Assembly: GCA_963751355.1 (NCBI GenBank)
Contig: CAVVVS010000105.1
Coordinates: forward strand, 101,316 to 165,315
DNA: 64,000 bases
From: CAVVVS01 sp963751355
GTDB taxonomy: Bacteria > Bacteroidota > Ignavibacteria > Ignavibacteriales > Ignavibacteriaceae
Reading direction: 5' to 3'
Below, piece by piece: positions 1 to 9,677 of this stretch (position 1 is the stretch's first letter; every line of letters starts with the position of its first letter). The notes beneath the pieces were generated by a model, which was given only the letters and a program-made list of their open reading frames with translations, was not told the origin of the DNA and ran no database searches. Made by a program: the position numbers and the translations under genes.

Positions 1-303
1 CAGATAACAAGCTATTTAAGCATAATTCTAGTTGTTCCCATAGCCTTGCTTGTTCCGGTTGTAGAAAATCCAAATTCTTTATTTGTACACATATTATCTT
101 ATATCCCATTCACTCTCCCTTCAATCATGCTCTTGAGATTAAATATTGCACCGGTATCACAAACCGATATTGTAATTACTTTAGTCATAATGTTCGTTTC
201 CATATTTATTACAATAAAGGCTGCGGCAAAAGTTTTTAGAATAGGCATTCTGTCATACGGAAAGAGACCCTCATTAAAAGAAATAATAGAGTGGCTTAAA
301 TGA
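1..303 (+). CDS. ABC-2 type transporter permease, C-terminal end (partial)
   Basis: The reading frame is open from the first base of the window and stops at 301-303, so only the last 100 residues are present. What is visible is two hydrophobic membrane segments separated by a short polar loop. They are followed by a cytoplasmic tail of the form FRIGILSYGKRPSLKEIIEW. That ending is typical of NatB/YhaP-like ABC-2 permeases, which form the membrane channel of export ABC transporters. The ATPase partner would lie upstream, outside the window. A TTG at 46 could be read as a start but is only internal. Family assignment rests on the C-terminal signature alone. Confidence 0.7.
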   Translation, partial: QITSYLSIILVVPIALLVPVVENPNSLFVHILSYIPFTLPSIMLLRLNIAPVSQTDIVITLVIMFVSIFITIKAAAKVFRIGILSYGKRPSLKEIIEWLK

Positions 304-345
304 CTAATAAATAAAACAAATTGGAATTAAAATTTTAGTTTATAT

Positions 346-1302
346 ATGCCGATAATAGCTTCTGCATTAGCAGCTATCGTCCCGATGTTTATATACTTAA
401 TAATCATCTGGAGATTTGACCGATATGACAGAGAACCTTTCAAACTGGTTTTAACAAATTATTTTTGGGGAGCAATCGGCGCAATAATTTTTGCTATAAT
501 CGGAAGTTGGTTAATTTCATCGGAAGTTGCATTTTTCATTCCGAATAAATCCGAACTGGGGCATATAGATACAATACTCGTAGCCCCGTTTGTCGAGGAA
601 ATAACCAAAGGTATTTTCTTATTTATCATTGTAACCAATAAAAGATTTGACAATTTAACAGATGGCATAGTTTACGGCGGAGCTATTGGTTTAGGTTTTG
701 GCATGACCGAAAATTTTCTTTACTTTTTGGCATACGGTTCAACGTTATCGCAATGGATTTCTATTGTAATAATAAGAACTTTATTTTCTGCAGTAATGCA
801 TTGTGTTGCAACTGCAACTTTTGGAGCATTTTTGGGTTTAGCAAAATTTAAGAGCCTCTCTTATAAAATTGTTTTACCGGTAATAGGATTAGCAATTGCA
901 ATATTTATACATTCAGCGTGGAATTTCAGCGTTAGTTTCAAATCCACGACAGTATTTGGTTTTATATTCATGTTCTTTACTATCACAGTATTTTTTATTG
1001 TTTTTTCGTTGGCTGTAAAAAACGAGAAAAAAATAATTTACAGGGAATTGTTCGAAGAAGCACAAAATGGACTAATTCCGCAAACACATCCTGCAATATT
1101 GAAATCTGCCAAACGAAATAAATCCGGTTGGGTTGATGAAAGCATCAGGAAATCATATATTAAGAATGCAACAACTTTAGCTTTTCGAAAAATGGAGCTA
1201 AAAAATTCGAAAGGATTAAAAAGAGAATATTACCGGAATGATGTTGAAAATTATAGAAATATCATTCATAAATTATTAACAGAATCCCAGCTTAATCAAT
1301 AA
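346..1302 (+). CDS. PrsW-family intramembrane metalloprotease
   Basis: A 318-residue polytopic membrane protein with about eight hydrophobic segments and a charged cytoplasmic tail after residue 220. The PrsW/CPBP-like motifs are all visible: EExxK (E84, E85, K88), GFGxTEN near residues 117-123, a membrane histidine at H152 (MHCVATATFG) and HSAWN at about 189-193. In this family these residues bind a metal and cleave membrane substrates; in Bacillus PrsW cuts an anti-sigma factor. The substrate here is unknown. The stop at 1302 directly abuts the ATG of the next gene, so translational coupling is likely. The long charged C-terminal tail (about 90 residues) is extra relative to the minimal protease core. 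Confidence 0.85.
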   Translation: MPIIASALAAIVPMFIYLIIIWRFDRYDREPFKLVLTNYFWGAIGAIIFAIIGSWLISSEVAFFIPNKSELGHIDTILVAPFVEEITKGIFLFIIVTNKRFDNLTDGIVYGGAIGLGFGMTENFLYFLAYGSTLSQWISIVIIRTLFSAVMHCVATATFGAFLGLAKFKSLSYKIVLPVIGLAIAIFIHSAWNFSVSFKSTTVFGFIFMFFTITVFFIVFSLAVKNEKKIIYRELFEEAQNGLIPQTHPAILKSAKRNKSGWVDESIRKSYIKNATTLAFRKMELKNSKGLKREYYRNDVENYRNIIHKLLTESQLNQ

Positions 1303-2001
1303 ATGAGATCTAATTCGTCAATATACGTATTCCCGTTTCACTCAATGTTCAATATTGATGAAATACCGTTATTTGAAAATTTTGACAAAAACAGTTCACG
1401 TGATTTATACTCCGCACTAGTTTCAAATCATGAGGAGGTATTGAGGGACTTACAACCGGGGAAGAATATTTTTTACTGTTTTGACAAAAAAGATAAAGGA
1501 TATTTGCCCGAAAAATTCGCTGAGTACGAGAATTCAATCATTTGGAACGAGTCATCAACAATACAATCATTTTTAATTTTCTTATCCGAAAAATATTTCA
1601 ATTCCTTTTCCAACAACCTGTTAATTTTTAATAATTCGATAGGATATACATCTAAAGATATTGCAAAAGCTTTTGATTTACTCGCAATGGAGGATGAGGC
1701 TTTGGTAGCCGGAAAATCAGGTAACGGTAACCTGGCATTTTTAGGCTTCAACTCCTGGACCCGTGAACTACTAAAAGCAATTGAACTTCAGGAGAGAGAT
1801 TTTGATAAATTATTATCAATTTTCGGAAAACATGATTATTTTTTGCATGTTCTTGGAAATTATTTAACAATTCAATCACTGGATGATTTTAAACAATTAT
1901 ATCATGAACTTTCAAAAAAAGAAAGCCTGGCATATTGCAGTCATCAAATACATGAATTGTTTACAAATCTCTTTATAGAGTATAAGGGACTAATTAAATG
2001 A
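1303..2001 (+). CDS. Unknown protein, possibly DUF2064 glycosyltransferase-like
   Basis: A 232-residue soluble protein with no signal peptide or membrane segment. It starts immediately after the PrsW stop and overlaps nadD by 4 bases, so it belongs to a tightly packed operon. Residues 105-152 (LLIFNNS, then DIAKAFDLL, DEALVAGKSGNGNLAFLGF) resemble the segment of DUF2064/TIGR04282 proteins where a GT-A-like fold carries a G-x-s-x-x-G-g pattern. The usual N-terminal KTRL motif and a clear DxD are not seen. If the resemblance is real, this would be a divergent or inactive nucleotide-sugar transferase-like protein. Otherwise it is simply an uncharacterised neighbour of nadD. Confidence 0.45.
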   Translation: MRSNSSIYVFPFHSMFNIDEIPLFENFDKNSSRDLYSALVSNHEEVLRDLQPGKNIFYCFDKKDKGYLPEKFAEYENSIIWNESSTIQSFLIFLSEKYFNSFSNNLLIFNNSIGYTSKDIAKAFDLLAMEDEALVAGKSGNGNLAFLGFNSWTRELLKAIELQERDFDKLLSIFGKHDYFLHVLGNYLTIQSLDDFKQLYHELSKKESLAYCSHQIHELFTNLFIEYKGLIK

Positions 2002-2585
2002 GCAAAATAGGTATTCTGGGGGGAACGTTTGATCCTATTCATATCGGTCATTTAATTACGGCACTTTCAGTAAAAGAAATTAGAAATCTTGATAAGATAT
2101 TGTTTATCCCTGCATATATTTCGCCCCATAAATTGAATGTGAAATCTGTATCTCCCGAGCATAGGCTTAAAATGGTTCAACTAGCAATTGAAGATGTTCC
2201 ATATTTTGAATGTTCAACGATAGAAATAGAAAGCTCATCCGTTTCTTATACCGTCGATACAATAAAAAGACTAAAACAACAGTATGAAAATCTTGAATTA
2301 GTAATTGGATACGATAATATTGTTGATTTTAATACTTGGAAAGATCCCGATGAAATTTTAGATTTAGTTAAATTAGTGGTGATGAAAAGAGAACTTTCAA
2401 AAGAACCCGAGATAATGGATAAGTATTATAATTCTGCAATCTTTGTTCAAACACCAACAATAGAAATTAGTTCGAGTGAAATAAGGGAAAGAATTCTGAA
2501 GGGACTCACTATCGATTTTCTTGTTCCTCTAAAAGTTAAAAACTATATTTATAAACATAAATTATATAAGGAAGACAAAATTTGA
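1998..2585 (+). CDS. nadD: Nicotinate-nucleotide adenylyltransferase
   Basis: A 195-residue member of the nucleotidyltransferase superfamily that joins ATP and nicotinate mononucleotide to give deamido-NAD, a late step of NAD synthesis. The N-terminal GGTFDPIHIGHL motif (about residues 8-19) carries the (H/T)xGH signature. The C-terminal SSSEIRERI (about residues 158-166) matches the ISSTxIR motif. Length is typical for bacterial NadD. The ATG overlaps the stop of the upstream gene, and its own stop overlaps the TTG start of the epimerase by four bases, so the three genes are translationally coupled. It acts in the cytoplasm. Confidence 0.93.
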   Translation: MSKIGILGGTFDPIHIGHLITALSVKEIRNLDKILFIPAYISPHKLNVKSVSPEHRLKMVQLAIEDVPYFECSTIEIESSSVSYTVDTIKRLKQQYENLELVIGYDNIVDFNTWKDPDEILDLVKLVVMKRELSKEPEIMDKYYNSAIFVQTPTIEISSSEIRERILKGLTIDFLVPLKVKNYIYKHKLYKEDKI

Positions 2586-3502
2586 AAATATTAGTTACAG
2601 GAGGAGCCGGATTTATCGCTTCTCAAATAGCGGATGCATTTATCGACATAGGTCACGAAGTTACAATTCTTGATAATCTTTCAACAGGCTTTGAAAAAAA
2701 CGTAAATCCCAAAGCAAACTTCATAAAAGCTGACATAGGCGATAAAGAACTATCAGAATTATTCGAGAAAGAGAAATTTGATGTTGTAAATCATCATGCC
2801 GCACAAATGGATGTACGGCGTTCTGTTGCAGATCCGGCATTCGATGCAACAACGAATATATTAGGAACAATTAACTTGCTTCAAAATTGTGTGAAAACGG
2901 GCGTTAAAAAATTTATGTTTGCTTCAACAGGCGGTGCTGTTTACGGCGAGCAAGATTATTTTCCTGCGGACGAAAAACATCCTACCCGTCCCCTTTCGCC
3001 TTACGGCATCTCAAAACTTTCGGTTGAAAAATATTTATACTTCTACAAAGCTCAATATGATTTGAACTACACTATTTTAAGATACGCCAACATATACGGT
3101 CCGCGTCAAAATCCGTTCGGTGAAGCCGGCGTCATTGCTATCTTTACTACAAGATTATTAAAAGGTGAACAGCCTATCATTAACGGCACGGGCGAGCAAA
3201 CACGGGATTATGTTTTTGTCGGTGATGTAGTAAAAGCAAACGTTACTGTCTTGAATGATTCCGACACTGATATTTTTAATATCGGAACCGGAAAGGAAAC
3301 AAATGTGAATGATCTTTTTAAAAGTTTAAATGGAATAATTAATAAGGGCCAAGAAGAAAAACACGGACCGGCAGCCCCGGGCGAACAAATGAGAAGCGTT
3401 ATAACCTCGGATAAATTATTTAATAAATTCAACTGGCGACCTTCTACCACTTTAGATGAAGGATTAAATAAAACGGTTGAATTCTTCAGGGATCAAATTT
3501 AA
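2582..3502 (+). CDS. NAD-dependent epimerase/dehydratase (GalE-like)
   Basis: A 306-residue extended short-chain dehydrogenase. The Rossmann motif GGAGFIASQIAD sits at residues 7-18 and the catalytic serine lies in FASTGGAVYGE. The YxxxK pair lies in PYGISKLSVEKY, near residues 140-151. The set, with NxYGPRQ and the C-terminal substrate domain, matches UDP-glucose 4-epimerase-like enzymes that interconvert nucleotide sugars for surface polysaccharides. The exact substrate cannot be read from sequence. The start is a TTG that overlaps the nadD stop. No other start fits, because the first residues of the Rossmann fold begin at this codon. Confidence 0.87.
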   Translation: MKILVTGGAGFIASQIADAFIDIGHEVTILDNLSTGFEKNVNPKANFIKADIGDKELSELFEKEKFDVVNHHAAQMDVRRSVADPAFDATTNILGTINLLQNCVKTGVKKFMFASTGGAVYGEQDYFPADEKHPTRPLSPYGISKLSVEKYLYFYKAQYDLNYTILRYANIYGPRQNPFGEAGVIAIFTTRLLKGEQPIINGTGEQTRDYVFVGDVVKANVTVLNDSDTDIFNIGTGKETNVNDLFKSLNGIINKGQEEKHGPAAPGEQMRSVITSDKLFNKFNWRPSTTLDEGLNKTVEFFRDQI

Positions 3503-3552
3503 TATCTAATAGTAGAACAATTTTTTTTAATAAATTTTAATGTTAAAACAAT

Positions 3553-4512
3553 TTGACGGTGATAGATAATTCATTAATTGAAAAGTTAATTAGCAATGAC
3601 CGCAGATCAGTTGCCCGTTCAATATCAATTGTTGAATCAAACAATATGACCTCTGCGGAATTATTGAAAAAAATATACCCTGAAGTTGGGAAAGCATATC
3701 GGATAGGAATAACCGGACCTCCCGGTGCGGGGAAAAGTACAATAACAAATCAGTTGACAAAATATTATTTAAATCAAAATAAAAAGATAGGGATTATCGC
3801 TGTCGATCCAACGAGTCCTTTTACCGGCGGAGCTTTATTAGGCGATAGAGTTAGAATGACAGACATCGGACAAAATCCGAATGTCTTTATTCGCAGTATG
3901 GCGACGCGGGGAAGTTTGGGCGGTTTGAGCAAAAAAGCTATCGATGCAGCGGACGTTATGGATGCTGCCGGGTTTGATTATGTTTTATTCGAAACCGTCG
4001 GAGTGGGACAGTCCGAATTAGACATTGCAAATGCTGCAGATACTACCATGGTGGTTCTAGTTCCGGAATCGGGAGATTCTGTGCAGGCAATGAAAGCAGG
4101 TTTAATGGAAATCGCTGATTTTTTTGTGCTGAATAAAAGTGATCGTCCCGGTGCTCAGCAGGCAATCACAGCTTTAACAACAATATTAATGTTAAAGGAT
4201 CATGATGAACATACATGGATGCCTAACATCATTAAATCGATTGCGGTGGATAATAAAGGAATTAATGATATTGCAAACGAGATAGAACGACACCATAATT
4301 ATCTTGATAAATCCGGAAATTTCTTAAGGCACAGAGAACTACGAATAAAACATCGTATTAAAAACATTGTTGAAGATAAAATTAGAAAAAAATTATGGAG
4401 CGGTGAAGGAGAAAATTCATTAAATTCAATTATGGAAAAAGTAGTGCTCGGTGATTTGTCTCCTTATCACCTTGCTGATGAAATTATAGAAAATTTCAAA
4501 AATAAATTGTAA
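3553..4512 (+). CDS. meaB: Methylmalonyl-CoA mutase-associated GTPase MeaB/ArgK
   Basis: A 319-residue G3E-family GTPase that protects and reloads the B12-dependent methylmalonyl-CoA mutase. The P-loop GITGPPGAGKSTITNQL is at about residues 53-69. It is followed by VDPTSPFTGGALLGDRVRM, the family hallmark, and NKSD near residue 194 for guanine recognition. The annotated start is TTG at 3553, with GTG at 3559 as an alternative. It sits upstream of an acyl-CoA dehydrogenase and a biotin-dependent carboxylase beta subunit. This suggests a propionate or branched-chain amino acid degradation unit, although the mutase itself is not in the window. Confidence 0.93.
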   Translation: MTVIDNSLIEKLISNDRRSVARSISIVESNNMTSAELLKKIYPEVGKAYRIGITGPPGAGKSTITNQLTKYYLNQNKKIGIIAVDPTSPFTGGALLGDRVRMTDIGQNPNVFIRSMATRGSLGGLSKKAIDAADVMDAAGFDYVLFETVGVGQSELDIANAADTTMVVLVPESGDSVQAMKAGLMEIADFFVLNKSDRPGAQQAITALTTILMLKDHDEHTWMPNIIKSIAVDNKGINDIANEIERHHNYLDKSGNFLRHRELRIKHRIKNIVEDKIRKKLWSGEGENSLNSIMEKVVLGDLSPYHLADEIIENFKNKL

Positions 4513-4616
4513 CTTCTTAATATATTCAGCAGATAAAGTTCAAAAGACTTTTTATTTGCCGCTTTCAAATTTCAACTAATAGTTGGAATAAACATAAACT
4601 TTTGAAAGGGAACCGT

Positions 4617-5780
4617 ATGGAAGTGCTGCAAAGTCCATTTGTTACCGACCTTAATGAGAACCAAATTATCATCCGTGATACTATCCGTGATTTCGCAGAA
4701 AAGAGAATTCGTCCGAACATCATGAAATATGATGAAGCGCAGGAATTTCCGATTGAAATTTTTAAAGAGCTTGGCGAATTAGGCTTTTTAGGAATAATAA
4801 TTCCTGAAAAATACGGGGGAGCCGGTTTAGGCTATATTGAATTTGAATTAATAGTGGAAGAATTAGCCAGGGTCGATCCGTCAATTTCGCTCTCCTTAGC
4901 CGCTCATAACGGATTATGTACAAACCATATTTACAAATTTGGTAATGAAGAACAAAGGAACAAGTATCTTCCGGATCTTACCTCGGGAAGGAAAATGGGT
5001 GCATGGGGTTTGACCGAATCTTTTTCAGGTAGTGATGCGGCAGGATTAAAATCTTTTGCGGAAAAGAAGGACGGATATTATCTGCTTAACGGCAGTAAAA
5101 CTTTTACTACCCACGGAACCGTGGGCGGTACTGCAGTTGTTATGGCTATTACAGATAAGGGAAAAGGTAAAAAAGGAATTTCGGCATTCATTCTTGAAAA
5201 AGGAATGGAAGGATTTATTGTAGGTAAAAAAGAGAACAAACTTGGGATGAGAGCCAGCGATACAACGCAGCTGACCTTTGAAAATTGTAAAGTACCGGAA
5301 GAAAATTTGCTTGGAAATGAAGGCGAAGGTTTCATCCAAGCAATGAAAATACTCGAAGGCGGAAGAATTTCAATTGCATCATTGAGTGTGGGATTAGCTC
5401 AAGGATGCCTAGACGCAACATTAAAATATTCAAAAGAAAGAAAACAATTTAATAAAGCTTTAAGCGAGTTCCAGGCTACCCAATTCAAACTTGCCGACAT
5501 GGAAACAAATATAAATGCCGCAAGGTTGCTGACTTTAAGGGCTGCTTACATGAAGGATAATGATATTCCCAACACAAAAGAAGCAGCTATGGCTAAACTT
5601 TTTGCCAGCGAAGTGGCCGAAAAAGCTTCAAGCGAAGCTGTACAAATTTTTGGAGGATATGGATTTATAAAAGATTATCCTGTGGAAAAGTTTTACCGCG
5701 ATGTAAAATTATGTACAATCGGTGAAGGAACTTCGGAAATTCAAAGGATTGTTATTGGCAGAGATTTGTTGAAAGATTAA
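4617..5780 (+). CDS. Acyl-CoA dehydrogenase
   Basis: A FAD flavoprotein of the acyl-CoA dehydrogenase family that introduces the alpha-beta double bond into acyl-CoA. Signatures visible are GAWGLTESFSGSDAAGL (FAD and substrate contacts), the long helical C-terminal domain, and the ending TIGEGTSEIQRIVIGRDLL with the catalytic glutamate in GEGTSEI. Although the frame is open from a TTG at 4602, I prefer the ATG at 4617 because a purine-rich ribosome site (GAAAGGG at 4604-4610) precedes it by six bases. Neighbouring meaB and carboxylase genes suggest an isovaleryl- or short-chain-acyl-CoA substrate, which is inference. Confidence 0.92.
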   Translation: MEVLQSPFVTDLNENQIIIRDTIRDFAEKRIRPNIMKYDEAQEFPIEIFKELGELGFLGIIIPEKYGGAGLGYIEFELIVEELARVDPSISLSLAAHNGLCTNHIYKFGNEEQRNKYLPDLTSGRKMGAWGLTESFSGSDAAGLKSFAEKKDGYYLLNGSKTFTTHGTVGGTAVVMAITDKGKGKKGISAFILEKGMEGFIVGKKENKLGMRASDTTQLTFENCKVPEENLLGNEGEGFIQAMKILEGGRISIASLSVGLAQGCLDATLKYSKERKQFNKALSEFQATQFKLADMETNINAARLLTLRAAYMKDNDIPNTKEAAMAKLFASEVAEKASSEAVQIFGGYGFIKDYPVEKFYRDVKLCTIGEGTSEIQRIVIGRDLLKD

Positions 5781-5989
5781 TGTTATGCTGAAATTCTATA
5801 AGTTATTGGATTAACATTCTATATATTCAAATAAATAACTGGCAATTACAACATGGAAGTTTAACACTTTTTAAAGAAGAGTAATTCCTTATATTATTTT
5901 TTTGACGAATAATGTTTGAAAGATTTAATTGACTAAAGATTTATTTTAACTCATATTATTTTGATCTATTCCAGGGAGTTTAACTTGTC

Positions 5990-7645
5990 ATGGTGAAAAT
6001 CGGTAAACCCATAAACGAACACGAATCCTATCTTAAAAGAGAAGATTACTACAAAAATCTTATCAGAAAATTAAATGCGGAAAAAGACATCGTCAAATTA
6101 GGCGGAGGAGAAAAAGCGATTGCCAAACACAAATCAAAAGGAAAACTGACCGCAAGAGAAAGAATCGCAAAACTGGTTGATTCAAAAAATGATTTTTATG
6201 AGTTAAGTACTTTTGCGGCTTATGGAATGTATAATGAATCCGGCGGAGCACCATCTTCGGGTACGGTTTATGGGATAGGGAAAATACACGGTAAGTATCA
6301 TGTTGTTGTAGCTAATGATGCAACTGTAAAAGCAGGGGCATGGTTCCCTATTACCGCTAAGAAAAATCTGCGTGCACAGGAAATAGCCATGGAGAACCGA
6401 CTTCCGATAATTTATCTTGTTGATAGTGCAGGAGTATTTCTTCCACTGCAGGATGAAATATTTCCAGACAAAGAACATTTTGGTCGAATATTTAGAAATA
6501 ATGCGATTATGTCCTCGATGGGAATTCCTCAAATATCAGCTATCATGGGTCCGTGTGTTGCCGGCGGCGCCTACCTGCCTATCATGAGTGATGAAGCATT
6601 AATTGTTGAAGGAGAAGGTTCGGTGTTTTTAGCCGGTTCACATCTGGTTCGAGCAGCAATAGGTGAAGTAATCGATAATGAAAAACTCGGCGGTGCAAAA
6701 GTACAATCAAATATTTCCGGTGTTACGGATTATATAATGAAAGACGATTATGAATGCCTGGAAACTATAAGAAACATCGTCTACAATACTGCTGAAACTG
6801 CAAAAGCAAATTTTAACAGAACGTTGAGTAAACCGCCATCTTATTCTCCGAAAGAAATCTACGGTTTGTTACCGGAAGATCCAATTAAGCCGTACGATAT
6901 GTATGAGATCATTGCACGAATTGTAGACGATTCCGAAATTGTAGAATATAAAGCGGGATTCGGGAAAACCATAATAACGGCTTATGCGAGAATTGATGGG
7001 TGGTCTGTAGGAATTGTTGCTAATCAACGAAGTGTAATAAAAACGGAAACAGGTGAGATGCAGGTTGGAGGAGTAATTTATTCCGATAGCGCCGACAAAG
7101 CTACGCGGTTCATTATGAATTGTAATCAGAAAAAAATTCCGTTAATCTTTTTACAGGATGTAACCGGGTTTATGGTCGGCAGCCGTGCTGAGCATGGAGG
7201 CATTATAAAAGATGGTGCAAAAATGGTTAATGCAGTTGCAAATTCTACTGTTCCTAAAATCACAATAATTACTGGTAACAGCTTCGGTGCCGGCAATTAC
7301 GCAATGTGCGGCAAGGCTTACGATCCGCGATTTATTTTTGCCTATCCAAATGCAAAAATTGCTGTGATGGGCGGTGCTCAGGCGAGCAGTGTTTTACTCG
7401 ATATAAAGCTGAAGCAATCCGCAAAAAGCGGTAAAGAATTGAGCGAAGCCGATAAGAAAAAATTGCTGGATGAAATACAGAATTCTTATGAGGAAAAAAG
7501 TAATCCCTTATATGCCGCAGCAAGGTTATGGATTGATGAAATCATTGATCCGGCTTTAACAAGAGAGTATATTTCGATGGCTTTAAGTGTGGCTAATAAT
7601 AATCCGGAAATACCTAAGTTTAACGTTGGAGTGATACAGACATAG
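5990..7645 (+). CDS. Acyl-CoA carboxylase, carboxyltransferase (beta) subunit
   Basis: A 551-residue crotonase-fold carboxyltransferase. It transfers carboxyl from biotin to an acyl-CoA. The N half carries GGGEKAIAKHKSKGKLTARERI. The C half carries LQDVTGFMVGSRAEHGGI and GNSFGAGNYAMCGKAYDPRF, a pattern closest to methylcrotonyl-CoA/geranyl-CoA carboxylase beta chains rather than PccB. A ribosome site AGGGAG lies at 5973-5978, 11 bases before the ATG. No biotin carboxylase or biotin carrier gene follows, so the alpha chain must be encoded elsewhere. It is probably part of leucine/branched-chain acyl-CoA breakdown together with the dehydrogenase upstream. The stop abuts the next ATG. Confidence 0.9.
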   Translation: MVKIGKPINEHESYLKREDYYKNLIRKLNAEKDIVKLGGGEKAIAKHKSKGKLTARERIAKLVDSKNDFYELSTFAAYGMYNESGGAPSSGTVYGIGKIHGKYHVVVANDATVKAGAWFPITAKKNLRAQEIAMENRLPIIYLVDSAGVFLPLQDEIFPDKEHFGRIFRNNAIMSSMGIPQISAIMGPCVAGGAYLPIMSDEALIVEGEGSVFLAGSHLVRAAIGEVIDNEKLGGAKVQSNISGVTDYIMKDDYECLETIRNIVYNTAETAKANFNRTLSKPPSYSPKEIYGLLPEDPIKPYDMYEIIARIVDDSEIVEYKAGFGKTIITAYARIDGWSVGIVANQRSVIKTETGEMQVGGVIYSDSADKATRFIMNCNQKKIPLIFLQDVTGFMVGSRAEHGGIIKDGAKMVNAVANSTVPKITIITGNSFGAGNYAMCGKAYDPRFIFAYPNAKIAVMGGAQASSVLLDIKLKQSAKSGKELSEADKKKLLDEIQNSYEEKSNPLYAAARLWIDEIIDPALTREYISMALSVANNNPEIPKFNVGVIQT

Positions 7646-8323
7646 ATGGAATTAGATCCTCATCGATTTTTTATTAGAGCTTATTCATTCATACTACTCT
7701 TCAGCATTTTTGTACCTGGTAAGGAAATTATCGCTCAACAGAGTAACTTATCCAAAGCCGTAAACTATCTTTCAAGTTTTATTGCATCCGACTATTTTCA
7801 GAAATTAAGTACTACAAATGATGATCTTGCTCTCGTGGATACCTTATATTTGCGAGCAGTTAAATTTGAAGATTATGATTATTCGGATGCACTGTTTGTG
7901 CTTACATTCACGACAATACCTTATCGGGTTGTACCTATAAAATTTCCTCTGCTTCCCCTTTTACATTTTCCGCTCACATCGGCATCGGATTCAATATATA
8001 AACTGAAAAATAAAAATTTACCCAAACTTATTTATTTTGATTCTCCTGAAAATAATTTCGGCGACAAGGATAAACTAGCTCATTTTTTCGGCAGTGCTTT
8101 CCTTTCATATACTTCTAACATTTTTGATTTGGGTGATTTAATTGGTTATTTTGTTGAGGCTTTTGAGCAGAACTTTAAAGTTCAGTCATTGATTGATCCG
8201 AGAGATTTACAGACGGATACAATCGGAAATATATTTGGAGAGTTTTTAAAAAAAGATAAAAATATATTACCTTCTCAAATATTAATTATTCGTTCACTAT
8301 TATTTTTTAGATATCATTTATGA
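7646..8323 (+). CDS. Secreted or membrane-associated protein of unknown function
   Basis: A 225-residue protein with an N-terminal hydrophobic stretch (residues 12-24) ending near AQQ, compatible with a signal peptide. The C-terminal half contains DKLAHFFGSAFLSY and, further on, DPRDLQTDTIGNIFGEFL. This DK-x-x-HF plus D-x-x-x-N-x-x-G spacing is reminiscent of DUF2279/VanZ-like membrane-proximal proteins, but the match is weak. The gene begins on the base after the carboxylase stop, and its end overlaps the start of the NtrC-type regulator (ATGA). It is therefore co-transcribed and coupled with both. No function can be assigned. Confidence 0.6.
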   Translation: MELDPHRFFIRAYSFILLFSIFVPGKEIIAQQSNLSKAVNYLSSFIASDYFQKLSTTNDDLALVDTLYLRAVKFEDYDYSDALFVLTFTTIPYRVVPIKFPLLPLLHFPLTSASDSIYKLKNKNLPKLIYFDSPENNFGDKDKLAHFFGSAFLSYTSNIFDLGDLIGYFVEAFEQNFKVQSLIDPRDLQTDTIGNIFGEFLKKDKNILPSQILIIRSLLFFRYHL

Positions 8324-9675
8324 ATTCGATTTTTATTATAGATGACGAACATGAAATATGCGAAAGCATAAAAATGATCCTCGAGTTTGAAGATTATCAT
8401 GTGGATTACTCAACAAATGCAAAAGAGGGCATAAAAAAAGTATTATCAAATAAATTTTCCGCACTTTTACTCGATATTCAAATGCCTGAAATGAACGGAT
8501 TTGAAGTCTTAAATAGTGTAAGGGGAAAAAACTCCACAATTTCTGTTATTATAATATCAGCGCACGGTAGTCTTGAAAACGCCATAAAAGCAACCAAACT
8601 GGGTGCTTTTGATTTTATTGAAAAACCAATCGATCGGGATAAACTATTAATTAGCGTTCGAAATGCTGTTGAACAAGCTAATCTTCTTACGGAAAATACG
8701 GAATATAAAAAATCAATTTTAGGTGACGGTAAAATATTAGGTTCGAGTAAGTCAATTTTAAATATTTTACAAAGCATTGATAAAGTTGCACCGACCGACA
8801 CACGTGTATTAATTACAGGTGAAAACGGTACCGGCAAGGAACTTGTCGCAAGAGCAATCCATAATGAAAGCAGCCGGAAGGAAAAGCCTTTCATTGAAGT
8901 TAACTGTGCCGCCATTCCCAATGAATTAATAGAATCGGAATTATTCGGGCATGAAAAAGGTTCTTTCACCGGAGCCGTTCAGCAAAGAATCGGTAAATTT
9001 GAACTTGCCAATAACGGGACTATATTTTTGGATGAAATCGGAGATATGAGTCTCCAGGCTCAAGCTAAAGTGTTAAGGGTAATTGAGGACGGTAAACTGG
9101 AAAGAGTCGGTGGAAATAAAAAAATTGAAGTAGATGTAAGAATAGTTTCCGCAACAAATAAAAATTTAAAAGAAGAAATTCAAAACGGTAATTTTAGGGA
9201 GGATCTGTTTCATAGACTTAACGTAATTCCAATTCTGGTACCTCCTCTTAGGGAAAGAACTGAGGATATCCCTGTTCTAATCCACCACTTTGCCGATGAT
9301 ATTACTGAAAAACATAAAAAACCCCATGTAAAATTTGAAGATGGTGCGATAAAATTTCTGCAAAGTCTCCCCTGGACAGGCAATGTACGCGAATTGAGGA
9401 ATGTAATCGAGAGAATAATTATTTTGGTTGATTCAAAAAATATCACAAAAAATGATATTGAATTTATGTTTGCTCCCAATAAGTCTTCTATTGACAATAT
9501 AATTGAAGGCAGCAATTCATTCCAGGAATTTAAAGAAAAAGCTGAAAAAGCCTTCATCATAAAACAGCTTAATGCAAACGATTGGAATATTAGTAAAACA
9601 GCAGAAATACTTGAAATTCAACGAAGTCATTTATATAATAAGATGAAAAAATACGGAATTGAGAAGGAAAATTAA
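8320..9675 (+). CDS. Sigma-54-dependent response regulator (NtrC family)
   Basis: A 451-residue transcriptional activator. An N-terminal receiver (residues 1-120) has the acidic pair D8-D9, phospho-acceptor D52 in LLDIQMP and the lysine in EKPI. A central AAA+ domain has Walker A GENGTGKE and the sigma-54 contact loop GSFTGA (usually GAFTGA). It also has Walker B FLDEIGDM and the arginine-finger region FREDLFHRL. A C-terminal Fis-type helix-turn-helix (NDWNISKTAEILEIQRSHLYNKMKKY) binds DNA. It opens sigma-54 promoters when phosphorylated. No cognate kinase lies nearby. The ATGA overlap with the upstream gene indicates coupling. Confidence 0.95.
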   Translation: MNSIFIIDDEHEICESIKMILEFEDYHVDYSTNAKEGIKKVLSNKFSALLLDIQMPEMNGFEVLNSVRGKNSTISVIIISAHGSLENAIKATKLGAFDFIEKPIDRDKLLISVRNAVEQANLLTENTEYKKSILGDGKILGSSKSILNILQSIDKVAPTDTRVLITGENGTGKELVARAIHNESSRKEKPFIEVNCAAIPNELIESELFGHEKGSFTGAVQQRIGKFELANNGTIFLDEIGDMSLQAQAKVLRVIEDGKLERVGGNKKIEVDVRIVSATNKNLKEEIQNGNFREDLFHRLNVIPILVPPLRERTEDIPVLIHHFADDITEKHKKPHVKFEDGAIKFLQSLPWTGNVRELRNVIERIIILVDSKNITKNDIEFMFAPNKSSIDNIIEGSNSFQEFKEKAEKAFIIKQLNANDWNISKTAEILEIQRSHLYNKMKKYGIEKEN

Positions 9676-9677
9676 TT

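Noticed and set aside
5781..5989. Possible leader or riboswitch before the carboxylase gene
   Set aside because: Only AT-rich sequence without conserved stems; the ribosome site explains the start.
8478..8969. Minus-strand 163-codon open frame
   Set aside because: Lies opposite the receiver and AAA+ domains of the NtrC-type regulator and has no start signal.
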